Below are positions 9,001 to 16,716 of a stretch of 64,000 bases of DNA, piece by piece (position 1 is the stretch's first letter; each line of letters opens with the position of its first letter). Under the pieces are notes generated by a model. That model was not told the origin of the DNA and ran no database searches. It saw nothing but the letters and a program-made list of their open reading frames with translations. Location of the stretch: NCBI GenBank assembly GCA_963777625.1, contig CAVZRO010000018.1, forward strand, positions 124,001 through 188,000, written 5' to 3'. Source of the stretch: DATDIC01 sp963777625 (lineage in GTDB: Bacteria > Pseudomonadota > Alphaproteobacteria > Acetobacterales > Acetobacteraceae). Made by a program: the position numbers and the translations under genes.

Positions 9001-10560
9001 CCAGTCGTAGAACAAATAGAACTGACTCGAAACGTTTTCGCTGAGACCGAAGCGGGTGAAGTTGAAGCCGGTGTTAAGCTGCAGCTCGGCGGTGGCCGCC
9101 AGCGCGCGGTCGCCGGTGACCTGTCCGGAATAATAGCCGCGGGTGAAACGTGAGCCGCCGAGATAGAATTGTTCCACAGGGGGAAGTATATCCGGGGAAA
9201 GCTGCCCGGTCAGCAACCCCATCAGAGCCACGCTGGCGTTGGGCAGAGGATAGAACAGGGTCTGCGTGCGGCTCATTTCGAAATTGAACTTGAAGAAGTC
9301 GCCGCTGCGTTCTTCCGGGCGTGGGGCGTTAAAGGAATTGTCCGGCGAGGCGCCGAGTATCGGCACGCCCTGGGACAGACGGACGGCGACGAGATTGAGG
9401 GCATTGCGGTCGCCGCCCAGCAGCAGATCGGACCGAGCCCAGTCGCCGCCTGTGCGCAACACGCGAAGGGAGTCATAGCTGGCGAGCGCGCGGGCCCCGG
9501 TAGTGGTAAGGGTGATGGTCGATTGGATACCGTCGAAGGCACCGTAGATGTTCAGATTTTGCAGCCGGGAACGGATCACCGGATAGGTAACCTGCGTGCC
9601 GAAGACGCCGGTGGTGCCGTTGTAGCCTTCGGCCGCGAACACTCCGGTCGGTACGGTGGGGCCGTAGCCGCCATAGATGCGCACCTTGAGCCCGGAGGAG
9701 CCGGCAAATACGTCGGTGGAGACTTGGCCGAAGTTCTCGCTGTTCGGGAACGCGTGGTACAGCGAGAGCTCGGTCCGTTCGCCATATTCGGTGAAACTGT
9801 TCAGGTCCACCACGGCGAGCCCTTCGATCGGCCCGGTGTAGGGTGACGCCCGGTTATCGGCCAGCGCCGTGACATTCACCGGCTGACGGCTGACCTCGGC
9901 GATAAGGTTCACCGCGCCGGGCTCCTCAGTGGAGGGCTGCAGCACGGCGTGCAGGGTGACGCCGGGCACATCCTGTGCGAGCAGCAGGTAGCGTTCCAGC
10001 GTGACGGAATCAATGGGGCGTTTTTCGGTCAGCCGGTTGAGGAAGCGCAGCACCTGGGTGCCGGCGGGTCCGATATCGCCAGCCAGCCGGACGCTGGCGA
10101 TACGGCCTTCGGTGACCACGAAGCGCAGCGTGCCGGCGGCATCGATGTTCGCGGAAACAGCGGAGAGCACGTACCCATCGGCGCGGTAGTGCCGCAGGAT
10201 GCCGGTGCGCGCCGCTTCCACACGGCTCAGTGGCACGTCGGGACCAATGAGGCCCTGGGTGAATTGGTCCATCTCGGCGGCCGGATAGGCGGTGACGCCT
10301 TCAACGACGACGCGGGTGATGCGCACCGGACGGCTCGGTACCGGCGATGGCGCTGGGAGTGGCGCCGACGGTACCGCCGGTGAGACCGCCGGCGGCTGTG
10401 CCGGTGCGATGCGCGGCAGCGGGGAGCCCTGCGGCACCCGTTGGCCGACGGGGGGAACCGGCGGCGCCTGCGCCAACACCGGAATGGAGGCGAACAGCAG
10501 CAGGCCGGCAACAAGACCGCCGCGGGCGGCAGCATGACGATACTGTCGGCCCTTCGACAC
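3034..10560 (-). CDS. Two-partner secretion transporter (TpsB) and filamentous haemagglutinin-like exoprotein (TpsA), read as one 2508-codon frame
   Basis: The first 588 or so residues are a FhaC/ShlB/HecB-type outer-membrane transporter: an N-terminal signal peptide ending near ALAQA-like sequence (VLAQAPP), a Pro-rich linker, POTRA sequence (VEGVTAYPAAEMDQF onward) and a 16-strand-type barrel with the conserved TRGY tetrad of the Omp85/TpsB superfamily, ending in FYWRLLLRV. The rest is its secretion substrate: a second signal peptide (VMVLALPPATPARAQ), then the haemagglutination-activity TPS domain (NASISQSPNATTITQ, AAVNWKSFNVG, INANGQVILVNQDG) and a very long beta-helix. The transporter should export the exoprotein across the outer membrane as an adhesin. 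The single frame probably arises from one extra base at 8802-8804, so these are most likely two genes, 10560-8796 and 8751 onward. The exoprotein continues into shifted frames beyond 3034. Confidence 0.85.
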   Translation of the reverse strand: MSKGRQYRHAAARGGLVAGLLLFASIPVLAQAPPVPPVGQRVPQGSPLPRIAPAQPPAVSPAVPSAPLPAPSPVPSRPVRITRVVVEGVTAYPAAEMDQFTQGLIGPDVPLSRVEAARTGILRHYRADGYVLSAVSANIDAAGTLRFVVTEGRIASVRLAGDIGPAGTQVLRFLNRLTEKRPIDSVTLERYLLLAQDVPGVTLHAVLQPSTEEPGAVNLIAEVSRQPVNVTALADNRASPYTGPIEGLAVVDLNSFTEYGERTELSLYHAFPNSENFGQVSTDVFAGSSGLKVRIYGGYGPTVPTGVFAAEGYNGTTGVFGTQVTYPVIRSRLQNLNIYGAFDGIQSTITLTTTGARALASYDSLRVLRTGGDWARSDLLLGGDRNALNLVAVRLSQGVPILGASPDNSFNAPRPEERSGDFFKFNFEMSRTQTLFYPLPNASVALMGLLTGQLSPDILPPVEQFYLGGSRFTRGYYSGQVTGDRALAATAELQLNTGFNFTRFGLSENVSSQFYLFYDWGETWQNEQQALNVHISSTGGGVRMQLTRYAELDLEGLARLNRFPTGTGPGVSPLYGGAFYWRLLLRVLTQGGPIEDQCGAETAMGSAIGGKPRTMKPRGRRTVRLLGTVRRRRSALMVSTALQATVVMVLALPPATPARAQPAPNARPTGGQVVAGNASISQSPNATTITQSTQRAAVNWKSFNVGAQQSVQFQQPSTTAATLNRVTGPNPSQIAGRINANGQVILVNQDGITFYKGAQVNAAGLVASAAGITNKNFMAGRMVFDQAAHPNARVENQGTITVKQAGLAALVAPQVANSGVITAKLGHVVLAGASAATLDLYGDGLVSIDVTKQVTKVPVGPDGKPVTALVTNSGTILAEGGTVQLTAQAADGIVQNLVTAGGRISADTANGHSGVVALNGIGGSITVTGQLTATGNAPGAPGGAIEVVTNRGVTIAGTARLDASGKAGGGTVAIGTTLARARGGPSVKAKLTASNVTVQAGARIAANSTGKGNGGRIAILSTDSTQMDGAISARGGPQGGDGGFVEVSGNTLGLTGSVDLSAPKGESGTILLDPGTIDIVNSDEGSFDGSFSAGGTLAFDTGGTTVAGSVSNLKIDSLGTNAHVVLQATTLLDIQASVSVANGLTLQSGDSLIVEPGISIQAGTTLLLGSGIVFPDGTVGANGTIALGANGEPAVSLSAGTLILQGGSGGGIALNSSVLSADLVDISSAGGGVSQLNTGSILAATGILQSTSGIIGGATLVGAGNTIGTLGSMHVGGDLTLINAGNLSVNSTVSAANINIANSGTNAINVTGTLAANPTTGTLTLASGTGGIALNNSDLRANIVDLSTGGGGVSQLAGGTVSASGTLQSTSGISGGATLIGTANTIAALGTMAVGGDLTLVDAGSLTVAGSASAANITISNGGTQGIAVPGTLIADAEGGTLALASGTGGIALQGNSELAANIIDLSAAGGGVSQSATGTIMAPFGTLQSTSGIIGGATLIGTGNMVATLGSLSVNGSLTLVDAADLAIAGPATATSINISNGGTDAIVVGGSLGANPLSGTLALTSGTGGILVNNDAATPLQGHSIRLDGGGGTIALNEGAVVNSGSAGSLTLAHAATAIEDSAAKVVTGTLSSTGVGSINFIGTQNAIATINDLVAETGNLTLFTNSGLATSGTVSAATDMQLTAGNGNLDIGGLVNAGTVSLFASGQLDEPTGSITAPILATASAGTNVLLTNVANQIGTIGGITASAEGAVIAGFATGTITLTGSSTAQALLFANSATAEPNTILLSNAILAASRVSLVGDHLAQSGENSINTGGSAGVVELAPFNNVGVTLGGTADTAGAILSAIAPATGTLVVGQYHDQNDNPHTTAANITVADTLDLTGIAGTLALLSAGTVSETPSSAPILVSTLTGTATAFSLLSAGNQIGTLALLTATGGNIGLVDGHSLTVGGPVSATSGNVFLEDQAAGGMLLAGTVSAQTGGTISIVTNALTGTEGVGLLAPGGTVEIAPFATTTAVTLAGSGGLGIDSLTLGSVRANMLDVGAFHDAVNAGTITLTAGAITIDNLTLGTAAVPVLRLDAGGAITQAGSILSVATISASTHDQPGSVTLNGSANTITALGNVAVALGDLSLADTGPLTEPASSTVYAQNVTINDQGSIALAGNLAASAGTIAVTATGAHDITVSDGLIGAAGGINFNSGGAFNQSGGTINGSDVAVSATTGIVQSGGTLFGFDTVAADIGVAITASAGGFTQSSGVIASNDQLDITAQAVSLTAASTIIGVGGVTLASAGAFASSGIVLSGADLNVSGSSITQTAGTLAAVGTAALTTPGIASQTGGTVAGSTVNLVAGTIPADGFQDFAGALPPIFIGSTSPRQIISGITFAADVADPPIGTLALPLVTAPTGIPHELRIEVDNGGYNFNDTLAADWIDFHTLGNITEDVGGTLNATLLSGTAGYSGPLFTTPSIVASANFTASANDVSYLGSGTAPFLTTGNFQLNDTGTCSR
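5853..6933. repeat. Three tandem 360-bp repeats in TpsA
   Basis: The encoded protein has three consecutive 120-residue units plus the start of a fourth, each opening with GIAL(N/Q) and carrying GGGVSQ, LQSTSGI(I/S)GGATL(V/I)G and GGDLTL(I/V)(D/N)AG blocks. Units begin near 6933, 6573, 6213 and 5853, so the period is 360 bp and keeps frame. Such repeats are typical of the beta-helical shaft of filamentous adhesins. Confidence 0.75.
8716..8804 (-). other. TpsB/TpsA junction: probable lost stop and TpsA start
   Basis: If the GGG run (CCC on the plus strand, 8802-8804) had one base less, the transporter would end LLLRY followed by TGA at 8798-8796, the aromatic C-terminal residue typical of outer-membrane barrels. 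The exoprotein would then start 45 bases downstream at the ATG at 8751 or the ATG at 8718, just before a clear signal peptide. No strong Shine-Dalgarno sequence is visible; GGGGCAGAGACGG precedes the 8751 ATG. As written the frame is open across the junction. Confidence 0.6.
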
Positions 10561-10868
10561 GAATGCTCTCCCCTGATGCCCCGGGAGGGTGGTTAGGCGC
10601 GTCGATATCCGGGTCGCAAGCGTCCAGTAACGAATTGAACAGTCGGAACAACCGAGTTACGCCGAATGTCCGCCGCTGTGGCATCGGCGCATAATGCCGG
10701 CGTTGCGCGGGGTGGTGTTTCGCCGGCGCGCAGCAGGATCATCACAAGCCCGGCAATCGTGGTGGTGGACGGCGGAACGGCGTGCTAGGCTGTCGGCAGC
10801 TTCCTCGACGAGCCTGAACTTGTCCGATCACCCTGGTTCGATCACTGGCATTTTCGACGGGAGGGCAC
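10561..10868. other. Divergent intergenic region
   Basis: About 308 bases separate the secretion locus (minus) from the next plus-strand gene. It must hold the promoters of both, but I see no convincing -35/-10 pair, riboswitch or repeat. A strong ribosome binding site, GGGAGGG (about 10858-10864), precedes the ATG at 10869. Confidence 0.4.
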
Positions 10869-11454
10869 ATGCCGCTTGATGTTCTCAGTGGCCGCGGCCA
10901 CAGCTTCATTCTGACCGACCCGGCGCCATGCTGCACGCTGGCTGAGGCGGTCGAGCGTCTGGGATTGAGGGCCGTCCCGGGCAATCTGCTCGAAGCTCAT
11001 CGGCGCGAGCAGGTGCGCCGAAATCCAGCGAGTTTTTTCTATCGGCACCGCTGGATCGCGCCGTTGCTGACGGTTTCCAGTTTCGCCGTGAGCGTGGCGG
11101 GTGCGGCGCTGGTCGGCACTTCGGTGGCGGCGGTCTCGGTAATCCTGGCGGGGATGCTGCCGGCACTGGCGGGCATTGTGCTGGCCTCGCGCAAGGTGCG
11201 CGGCGAGGCTGTACTGGGTGGAGCGGCGCATCCTGGAGCGTGAGTTGACCGTGGCGAAGATTCCGACCGCCATCCGCGGGGTAGCCTATGCGACCAAGCG
11301 GGAGTTTCCGCCGGCTCGGCTGATCCTGGGAGAGTTGCGGCAGGACACGGTGGTGCTCGATCCATACCTGATCGCCGAGTATGGCGACGACCGCGTGGTG
11401 CTGGGCATTTGGGACGGGGCTGAAGTAATCGCCTGCGCGAATCCGGAGGGTTGA
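10869..11454 (+). CDS. Membrane protein of unknown function, frameshifted
   Basis: I do not recognise a family. The N-terminal part (10869 to about 11207) has a soluble stretch and then two hydrophobic segments at about residues 46-95 (IAPLLTVSSFAVSVAGAALV and AVSVILAGMLPALAGIVLA), and the C-terminal part (about 11212-11454) is a soluble domain containing IPTAIRGVAYATK and VVLDPYLIAEYGDDRVVLG. The two halves lie in different frames; removing one base near 11208-11211 joins them as GEAYWVERR and gives about 194 residues. The two ORFs overlap with no second ribosome binding site, so one gene with a one-base insertion is the best reading. It is followed by the phosphatase gene after 87 bases. 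Confidence 0.55.
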
Positions 11455-11541
11455 TCTCCGGCGCTCCGGCCGCGGGCCGATGGCGTTCGCCGCGGGTACT
11501 GTGGCAGGTCCGCAATGGTACCGATGCACGCGGAGTGAGAT

Positions 11542-12300
11542 GTGACCGAGCGGGGTGACTTTGCCGTCGCGCTGGTGCGCGAGGCGGGTGTGCTGGCGCG
11601 CCAGATGCGTGAGTTGCTGGGCGCGGTGGACGCGAAAGACCCGCTCGATTTCTGCACGGAAGCCGATCGCCGCGTCGAGCAGTTGGTGCGGGAGCGAATT
11701 GCCGCGCGTTTCAACGAGCCGGTGCTGGGCGAAGAGGCGGGTGGCGGACCGGCATCGCGGCTGTGGGTGGTCGATCCGATCGATGGGACGGTGAACTTCA
11801 TTCACGGCACGCCGCGGTGGTGCATCTCGCTGGCTTTTGTGGTCGAGAACCGGGTGGAGCTAGGGGTGATCTTCGCACCGGCGGAACAGCGATTGTTCGT
11901 GGCCGAGCGCGGCGCGGGCGCGCGGTTGAACGATGCGCCGATCCGGGTGAGCCGATTGGCACATGGCGCGGGGCCGGTGGTGGAGGTGGGGTGGTCGAGC
12001 CGGCGACCGATCACCGCCTATGCCGCGCTGATCGAGCGGCTGATCGGCGCCCAGATGGAGTTCCGGCGGTATGGGTCGGGCGCGCTGGGAATGGCCGATG
12101 TGGCGGCCGGGCTGAATGACGCCTACGTGGAACTGCATATCAACGCCTGGGATGTGGCGGCCGGGCTGCTGCTGGTGCAGGAGGCAGGCGGCTGGACGAA
12201 CGACTATTTGCGGGGCGACTGGGCCATGCAGGGCAACCCGATCAGTGCCTGCACGCCGGAATTGCAGGACAAGCTGGCGAAGATCACCGGGATCGCCTGA
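11542..12300 (+). CDS. Inositol monophosphatase / CysQ-family phosphatase
   Basis: This 252-residue protein belongs to the lithium-sensitive Mg-dependent phosphatase superfamily, which includes inositol-1-phosphatases, histidinol-phosphatases and 3'(2'),5'-bisphosphate nucleotidases. It keeps the metal-binding motifs: GEEAG (about residue 62), DPIDGTVNF and the C-terminal WDVAAG. The start is GTG at 11542 behind GGAGTGAG; the nearby ATG at 11540 is out of frame and hits a stop at once. The exact substrate cannot be told from the sequence. It lies 65 bases upstream of the peptide-binding protein gene on the same strand, so it may be cotranscribed with the transporter. Confidence 0.85.
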   Translation: MTERGDFAVALVREAGVLARQMRELLGAVDAKDPLDFCTEADRRVEQLVRERIAARFNEPVLGEEAGGGPASRLWVVDPIDGTVNFIHGTPRWCISLAFVVENRVELGVIFAPAEQRLFVAERGAGARLNDAPIRVSRLAHGAGPVVEVGWSSRRPITAYAALIERLIGAQMEFRRYGSGALGMADVAAGLNDAYVELHINAWDVAAGLLLVQEAGGWTNDYLRGDWAMQGNPISACTPELQDKLAKITGIA

Positions 12301-12365
12301 CCCACCTTGATCGGCCGGGCGGAATGGACGACGCTCGACTGACACGAAAAGGCTGGGAGAGGGCA

Positions 12366-13955
12366 ATGGTGAGAATCGCGGCGGTCGCATTCGGGATCGC
12401 ACTGGGATTGGGGACGGCTTCCGCCGACACGCTGGTGGTTTGCACCGAGGCGAGCCCGGATTCCCTGAATGCGCAACTGAGCACCGCCAACACCAGCTTC
12501 GATGTCAGCGAGCAGGTGGCCGACCGGCTGGTCGAGATGAAGATCGGCGGGTCCGACCTGGTTCCGGGGCTGGCCGAGTCCTGGACCGTTTCGCCGGACG
12601 GGCTGACCTATACGTTCAAGCTGCGGCACGGCGTGAAATGGCAGTCGAACGCGACGTTCAAACCGACGCGAGAGATGAACGCCGACGACGTGGTGTTCAG
12701 CTTTCAGCGCATGTTCGACAAGTCAAACCCGTTCTATAAGAGTGCCAACGGGAATTTTCCGGAATTCGCCGATCTGGTGCAGCCGAACCTGCAATCGATC
12801 GAGAAGGTGGACGACTATACGGTGGTGATGCGGCTGAAGTCGCCGCTGGCGCCGCTGCTGCCGTCGCTGTCCATGCAGCCGTTTTCGATCTGGTCGGCGG
12901 AGTATGCCGCGGCGTTGGAGAAATCGGGGAAGCTGGGCGACCTGGATCGCGAGCTGATCGGCACGGGACCGTTCAGTTTCGTGCAGTACCAGCAGGACGC
13001 GGTGGTGCGGTTCCGGGCGTTCCCGGATTTCTGGGGCAAGGGCGGTGTGCAGCCGGACCGCGTCGCCAAGGTGGATAATCTGGTGTTCGCGATCACGCCG
13101 GACGCGTCGGTTCGGTATGCCAAGCTGCGCACGAACGAGTGTCAGATCGCGCGCTATCCCAACCCGGCGGACCTGCCGGCAATGCGGGCCAATCCCGACC
13201 TGAAGGTGCAGGAAGCCGAGATTGCCGGTACCAACTATATCTATTTCAACAATACGAAGAAGCCGTTCGATGATAAGCGGGTGCGGCAGGCATTGGCGAT
13301 GGCGATCGACATGCCGGACCTGGTGAAGGCGGTGTTCCAGGGTGGCGGGACGCCGGCGGCGGCGCTGGTGCCGCCTTCGTTGTGGGGGCACAACGCATCG
13401 CTGAAGCCGTACAAATACGATCCGGAGGCGGCAAAGAAGCTGCTCGACGAGGCTGGGTATGCGAACGGGTTTTCCACCGACCTGTGGGCGATTCCCGTGG
13501 TGCGCGCGTATATGCCGAACGGACGGCGTACCGCCGAAATGATTCAGTCAGACTGGGCAAAGATTGGTGTAAAGGCCAAGATCGTTACCTATGAATGGGG
13601 CGAGTACCTGAAGCGGGCGCGCGCCGGGGAAGCGGACGTCGGCATGCTCGGCGGGACCTGGGATTACCCGGATCCGAGCGAGATCATGCTGGGGTTCCTG
13701 TGTCATTCGCCCGGCAATTCCTCGCACTATTGCAACAAGGCGTATGACGACGCGGTTGAGAAGGCCAACGTGGTGAACGATCAGGCGGATCGCGCGAAGC
13801 TGTATGAGCAGGCACAGCAGGTGATGTATGACGACGTGCCGCTGGTTCGGCTGGCGAACGTGAAGGCGTACGTGCCGGTGCGCAAGAACGTGGAGGGGTT
13901 CAAGCTGCATTTCCTGGGTGGTCAGCCGTTCGGTGGCATTTCGTTAGGGAAGTGA
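12366..13955 (+). CDS. ABC transporter periplasmic peptide-binding protein (family 5, DppA/OppA type)
   Basis: This is a periplasmic solute receptor of about 529 residues. The ATG at 12366 is chosen over the one at 12324 because it has a GGGAGAGG ribosome binding site and opens a clean signal peptide (MVRIAAVAFGIALGLGTASA). Family-5 features include the N-terminal VVCTEASPDSLNAQ, the LVPGLAESWTVSPDGLTYTF block, and the DDKRVRQALAMAID segment; the size fits DppA-like proteins. It probably delivers peptides or similar compounds to the permeases and ATPases encoded at 14834-18616. A creatininase-family gene lies between the receptor and the permeases. Confidence 0.92.
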   Translation: MVRIAAVAFGIALGLGTASADTLVVCTEASPDSLNAQLSTANTSFDVSEQVADRLVEMKIGGSDLVPGLAESWTVSPDGLTYTFKLRHGVKWQSNATFKPTREMNADDVVFSFQRMFDKSNPFYKSANGNFPEFADLVQPNLQSIEKVDDYTVVMRLKSPLAPLLPSLSMQPFSIWSAEYAAALEKSGKLGDLDRELIGTGPFSFVQYQQDAVVRFRAFPDFWGKGGVQPDRVAKVDNLVFAITPDASVRYAKLRTNECQIARYPNPADLPAMRANPDLKVQEAEIAGTNYIYFNNTKKPFDDKRVRQALAMAIDMPDLVKAVFQGGGTPAAALVPPSLWGHNASLKPYKYDPEAAKKLLDEAGYANGFSTDLWAIPVVRAYMPNGRRTAEMIQSDWAKIGVKAKIVTYEWGEYLKRARAGEADVGMLGGTWDYPDPSEIMLGFLCHSPGNSSHYCNKAYDDAVEKANVVNDQADRAKLYEQAQQVMYDDVPLVRLANVKAYVPVRKNVEGFKLHFLGGQPFGGISLGK

Positions 13956-14035
13956 CAGCCTCCGTGGTGGCCGCCGAATAGCAGACATTATCTCGACCAC
14001 GGGCGCGGAGCCCGTAAACATCAAGGGGAATGAGG

Positions 14036-14776
14036 ATGCAGCTTGCGTTAGCGACGTGGCAGGAGGTGGAGGAGTACCTCCGCAGCTCGCGAGGGATCAT
14101 CGTTCCGATCGGATCAACCGAGCAACACGGGCCGAACGGACTGATCGGCACGGACCATCTGGACGCGGAGTTCGTGGCGAAAGGCGTCGGCGACAAGATC
14201 GGCTGCCTGGTGGCGCCGACGCTGACTATCGGCATGTCGCAGCACCATCTGGGCTTCACCGGCTCGATCACGCTACGGCCATCCACGCTGATTGCGGTGG
14301 TGGGTGACGTGGTGCAGTCGCTGCTACGCCATGGTTTCGAGCGGTTCCTATTTATCAACGGCCATGGCGGGAATGTTGCCACGGTAACGGCGGCATTCGA
14401 CGAGGTCTATGCAGCCGTGTCGCTGCGCGGGGAGGTTTCGCCGGTACGTTGCAAGATGGTGTTCTGGTCGGGCGGCCGACGGTGCAGTGACCTCGCGGCG
14501 GAGTTGTATGGCGATGCCAACGGCAGCCATGCGACGGCGGCGGAGGTATCGCTGTCGCAGTTCTATCATCCGCAATCGATCAAGCACGCGCAGATGTCGC
14601 CGAAGGTGGCGCCGAAGAGTAGGGGGTTTTTCGACAGCGCGGATTATCGGCGACGGTTTCCGGACGGACGCATCGGGTCGGATCCGTCGCTGTCGTCGCC
14701 GGAACATGGGGAGCGGCTGTACGCAGTGGCGGTGGAGGACATGATCGAGGTGTATCGCGCATTTCTCGCGGATTGA
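14036..14776 (+). CDS. Creatininase-family amidohydrolase
   Basis: The 246-residue product belongs to the creatininase/MftE-like metal-dependent amidohydrolases. Metal-binding motifs are visible: PIGSTEQHGPNG (Glu and His), GTDHLDAE, and FINGHGGN with the conserved His-Gly-Gly-Asn. Members open cyclic or linear amides such as creatinine or formyl-pyrimidine intermediates; the substrate here is unknown. ATG at 14036 is preferred to ATG at 14030 because AAGGGGA lies six bases upstream of it. Its position inside the peptide-transporter operon suggests that it acts on the imported compound. Confidence 0.85.
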   Translation: MQLALATWQEVEEYLRSSRGIIVPIGSTEQHGPNGLIGTDHLDAEFVAKGVGDKIGCLVAPTLTIGMSQHHLGFTGSITLRPSTLIAVVGDVVQSLLRHGFERFLFINGHGGNVATVTAAFDEVYAAVSLRGEVSPVRCKMVFWSGGRRCSDLAAELYGDANGSHATAAEVSLSQFYHPQSIKHAQMSPKVAPKSRGFFDSADYRRRFPDGRIGSDPSLSSPEHGERLYAVAVEDMIEVYRAFLAD

Positions 14777-14833
14777 GCGCGATCGGCGTGTGGGCCCCCA
14801 ACCGCGGCGCCGTCGCGCGGTGGGGGTGGTGAC

Positions 14834-15844
14834 TTGATCGGATTTCTGCTCCGCCGATCCGGGCTCGTGCTCGTGACCTTCTTCGGCATTAGCGTATTTG
14901 CGTTCGGGCTGATCCATATGATCCCCGGCGATCCGGTGATGCTGATGTTCGGCGAGCGGAACGTGGATCCGGCGACGCTGGCGGCAATGCGCGCGCAGCT
15001 CGGGCTGAACCGGCCGCTGGTGGTGCAGTACGGGCTGTATGTCTGGCGGGCGTTGCATGGTGACCTGGGGCGGTCGCTATCGACGCATGACAGCGTGCTG
15101 CACGAGTTCCTGACTTTCTTTCCGGCCACGGTGGAGCTTGCGGTCTCGGCGATGCTGATCGCCGTGCTGCTGGGTATTCCGGCGGGGATCGTCGCTGCGC
15201 TGCGGCGCGGCAGCACGACCGATTACACCGTGATGGGGCTGGCGCTGACCGGCTATTCAATGCCTATCTTCTGGTGGGCAATCCTGTTGATCCTGTTGTT
15301 TTCCGTGATACTGGGGATCACTCCCGTCAGCGGACGCATCGCGACCGCCTATTACATCCAGCCGGTGACTGGGTTTATGCTGATCGACAGCCTTATGTCG
15401 TCGGACCAAGGTGCGTTCCGGTCAGCAGTATCTCATCTGGTACTGCCGGCGATTGCACTTGGTACCATCCCCTTGGCGGTGATTGCGCGCATGACCCGCT
15501 CGGCGATGCTGGAGGTGCTGAACGAAGACTATGTGCGCACCGCCCGGGCGAAAGGGCTATCGCCATTTCGGGTGATCGGGATCCACGCCCTGCGTAACGC
15601 GCTGATCCCGGTGATCACTGTGGTGGGCTTGCAGGTCGGCAGCCTGTTCGGTGGGGCGGTGCTGACGGAGACGATCTTCGCCTGGCCGGGCGTCGGCAAC
15701 TGGCTGATCCAGGGCATTGCCCGGCGTGACTATCCGGTGCTGCAGGGCGGAATATTGCTGGTCGCAACGATCATCATCCTGGTGAACCTGACGGTCGATC
15801 TGCTGGTCGGCATTGTCAATCCGCGCATCCGGCATTCTCGATGA
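14834..15844 (+). CDS. ABC transporter permease, DppB type
   Basis: A 336-residue inner-membrane permease with about six hydrophobic segments. It starts MIGFLLRRSGLVLVTFFGIS, characteristic of the BPD-transport permease family, and has the cytoplasmic EAA loop (VRTARAKGLSPFRVIGIHAL) that contacts the ATPases. The start is TTG at 14834 behind GGGGGTGG; no ATG or GTG gives a sensible alternative. The stop overlaps the ATG of the next permease by four bases (ATGA), so the two are translationally coupled. Confidence 0.92.
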   Translation: MIGFLLRRSGLVLVTFFGISVFAFGLIHMIPGDPVMLMFGERNVDPATLAAMRAQLGLNRPLVVQYGLYVWRALHGDLGRSLSTHDSVLHEFLTFFPATVELAVSAMLIAVLLGIPAGIVAALRRGSTTDYTVMGLALTGYSMPIFWWAILLILLFSVILGITPVSGRIATAYYIQPVTGFMLIDSLMSSDQGAFRSAVSHLVLPAIALGTIPLAVIARMTRSAMLEVLNEDYVRTARAKGLSPFRVIGIHALRNALIPVITVVGLQVGSLFGGAVLTETIFAWPGVGNWLIQGIARRDYPVLQGGILLVATIIILVNLTVDLLVGIVNPRIRHSR

Positions 15845-16716
15845 GCGACGTCGCGATCGCTCCGCCCGGGCCGATCCTGGAGTTTCGGCGTAATTTCACC
15901 GCCAGCCGCAACGGGGTGATCGGCTTCGTGCTGGTGGTGTTGCTGGTATTCTCGGCGGTGCTGGCGCCGCTGCTGGCGCTGCATCCGCCGGACGAGCAGG
16001 TGCGCACGGCGATCCTGCATCCGCCGACATGGTTCAGCGGTGCATTTCCGCTGGGAACGGACGATCTGGGACGTGACGTGTTCTCGCGGCTGCTGTATGG
16101 CGCACGACTGTCGCTGTCGATCGGCGCCGTGGTGGTAACGCTGGCGTTTGCCGTCGGAACGATGTTGGGGCTGGTGGCGGGATTCTCCGGCGGCATGATT
16201 GAAGCGCTTGTGATGCGGCTGATGGACATCATGCTCGCGTTGCCGACCATCCTGCTGGCGATCGCGATCGTGGCAGTGCTGGGACCGGGGCTGTTCAATG
16301 CGATGCTGGCGGTCGCCATCGTGCAGCTTCCGGGCTTCGTGCGGCTGACGCGTGCCTCGGTGCTGGTGGAACGCAGCAAGGATTATGTGACGGCGGCGCG
16401 GATGGCCGGTGCCGGGCGAATGCGGATGATGTTCCTGATCGTGCTGCCGAACTGTCTTGCACCGCTGATCGTGCAGGCGTCGTTGGGATATTCCGGTGCG
16501 ATTCTCGACACGGCGGCCTTGGGGTTCCTGGGGCTTGGCGCGCAGCCGCCCACGCCGGAATGGGGCACCATGCTGGCCGACGCCCTGCAATTCGTGCAGA
16601 GCGCATGGTGGGTGGTCACGTTTCCGGGGCTGGCGATCCTGCTGACGGTGCTGGGTTTCAACCTGGTGGGCGACGGGTTGCGCGACGCGCTGGATCCGCG
16701 ACTGAAGCTAGGATGA
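15841..16716 (+). CDS. ABC transporter permease, DppC type
   Basis: The second permease subunit, 291 residues, with the N-terminal OppC-like cytoplasmic segment and first helix, then the LGTDDLGRDVFSRLLYGARL signature of the DppC/OppC subfamily and the EAA loop DYVTAARMAGAGRMRM. It pairs with the DppB-type protein to form the membrane channel. It overlaps its neighbours by ATGA at both ends (15841 and 16713), which supports stoichiometric expression in one operon. Confidence 0.92.
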   Translation: MSDVAIAPPGPILEFRRNFTASRNGVIGFVLVVLLVFSAVLAPLLALHPPDEQVRTAILHPPTWFSGAFPLGTDDLGRDVFSRLLYGARLSLSIGAVVVTLAFAVGTMLGLVAGFSGGMIEALVMRLMDIMLALPTILLAIAIVAVLGPGLFNAMLAVAIVQLPGFVRLTRASVLVERSKDYVTAARMAGAGRMRMMFLIVLPNCLAPLIVQASLGYSGAILDTAALGFLGLGAQPPTPEWGTMLADALQFVQSAWWVVTFPGLAILLTVLGFNLVGDGLRDALDPRLKLG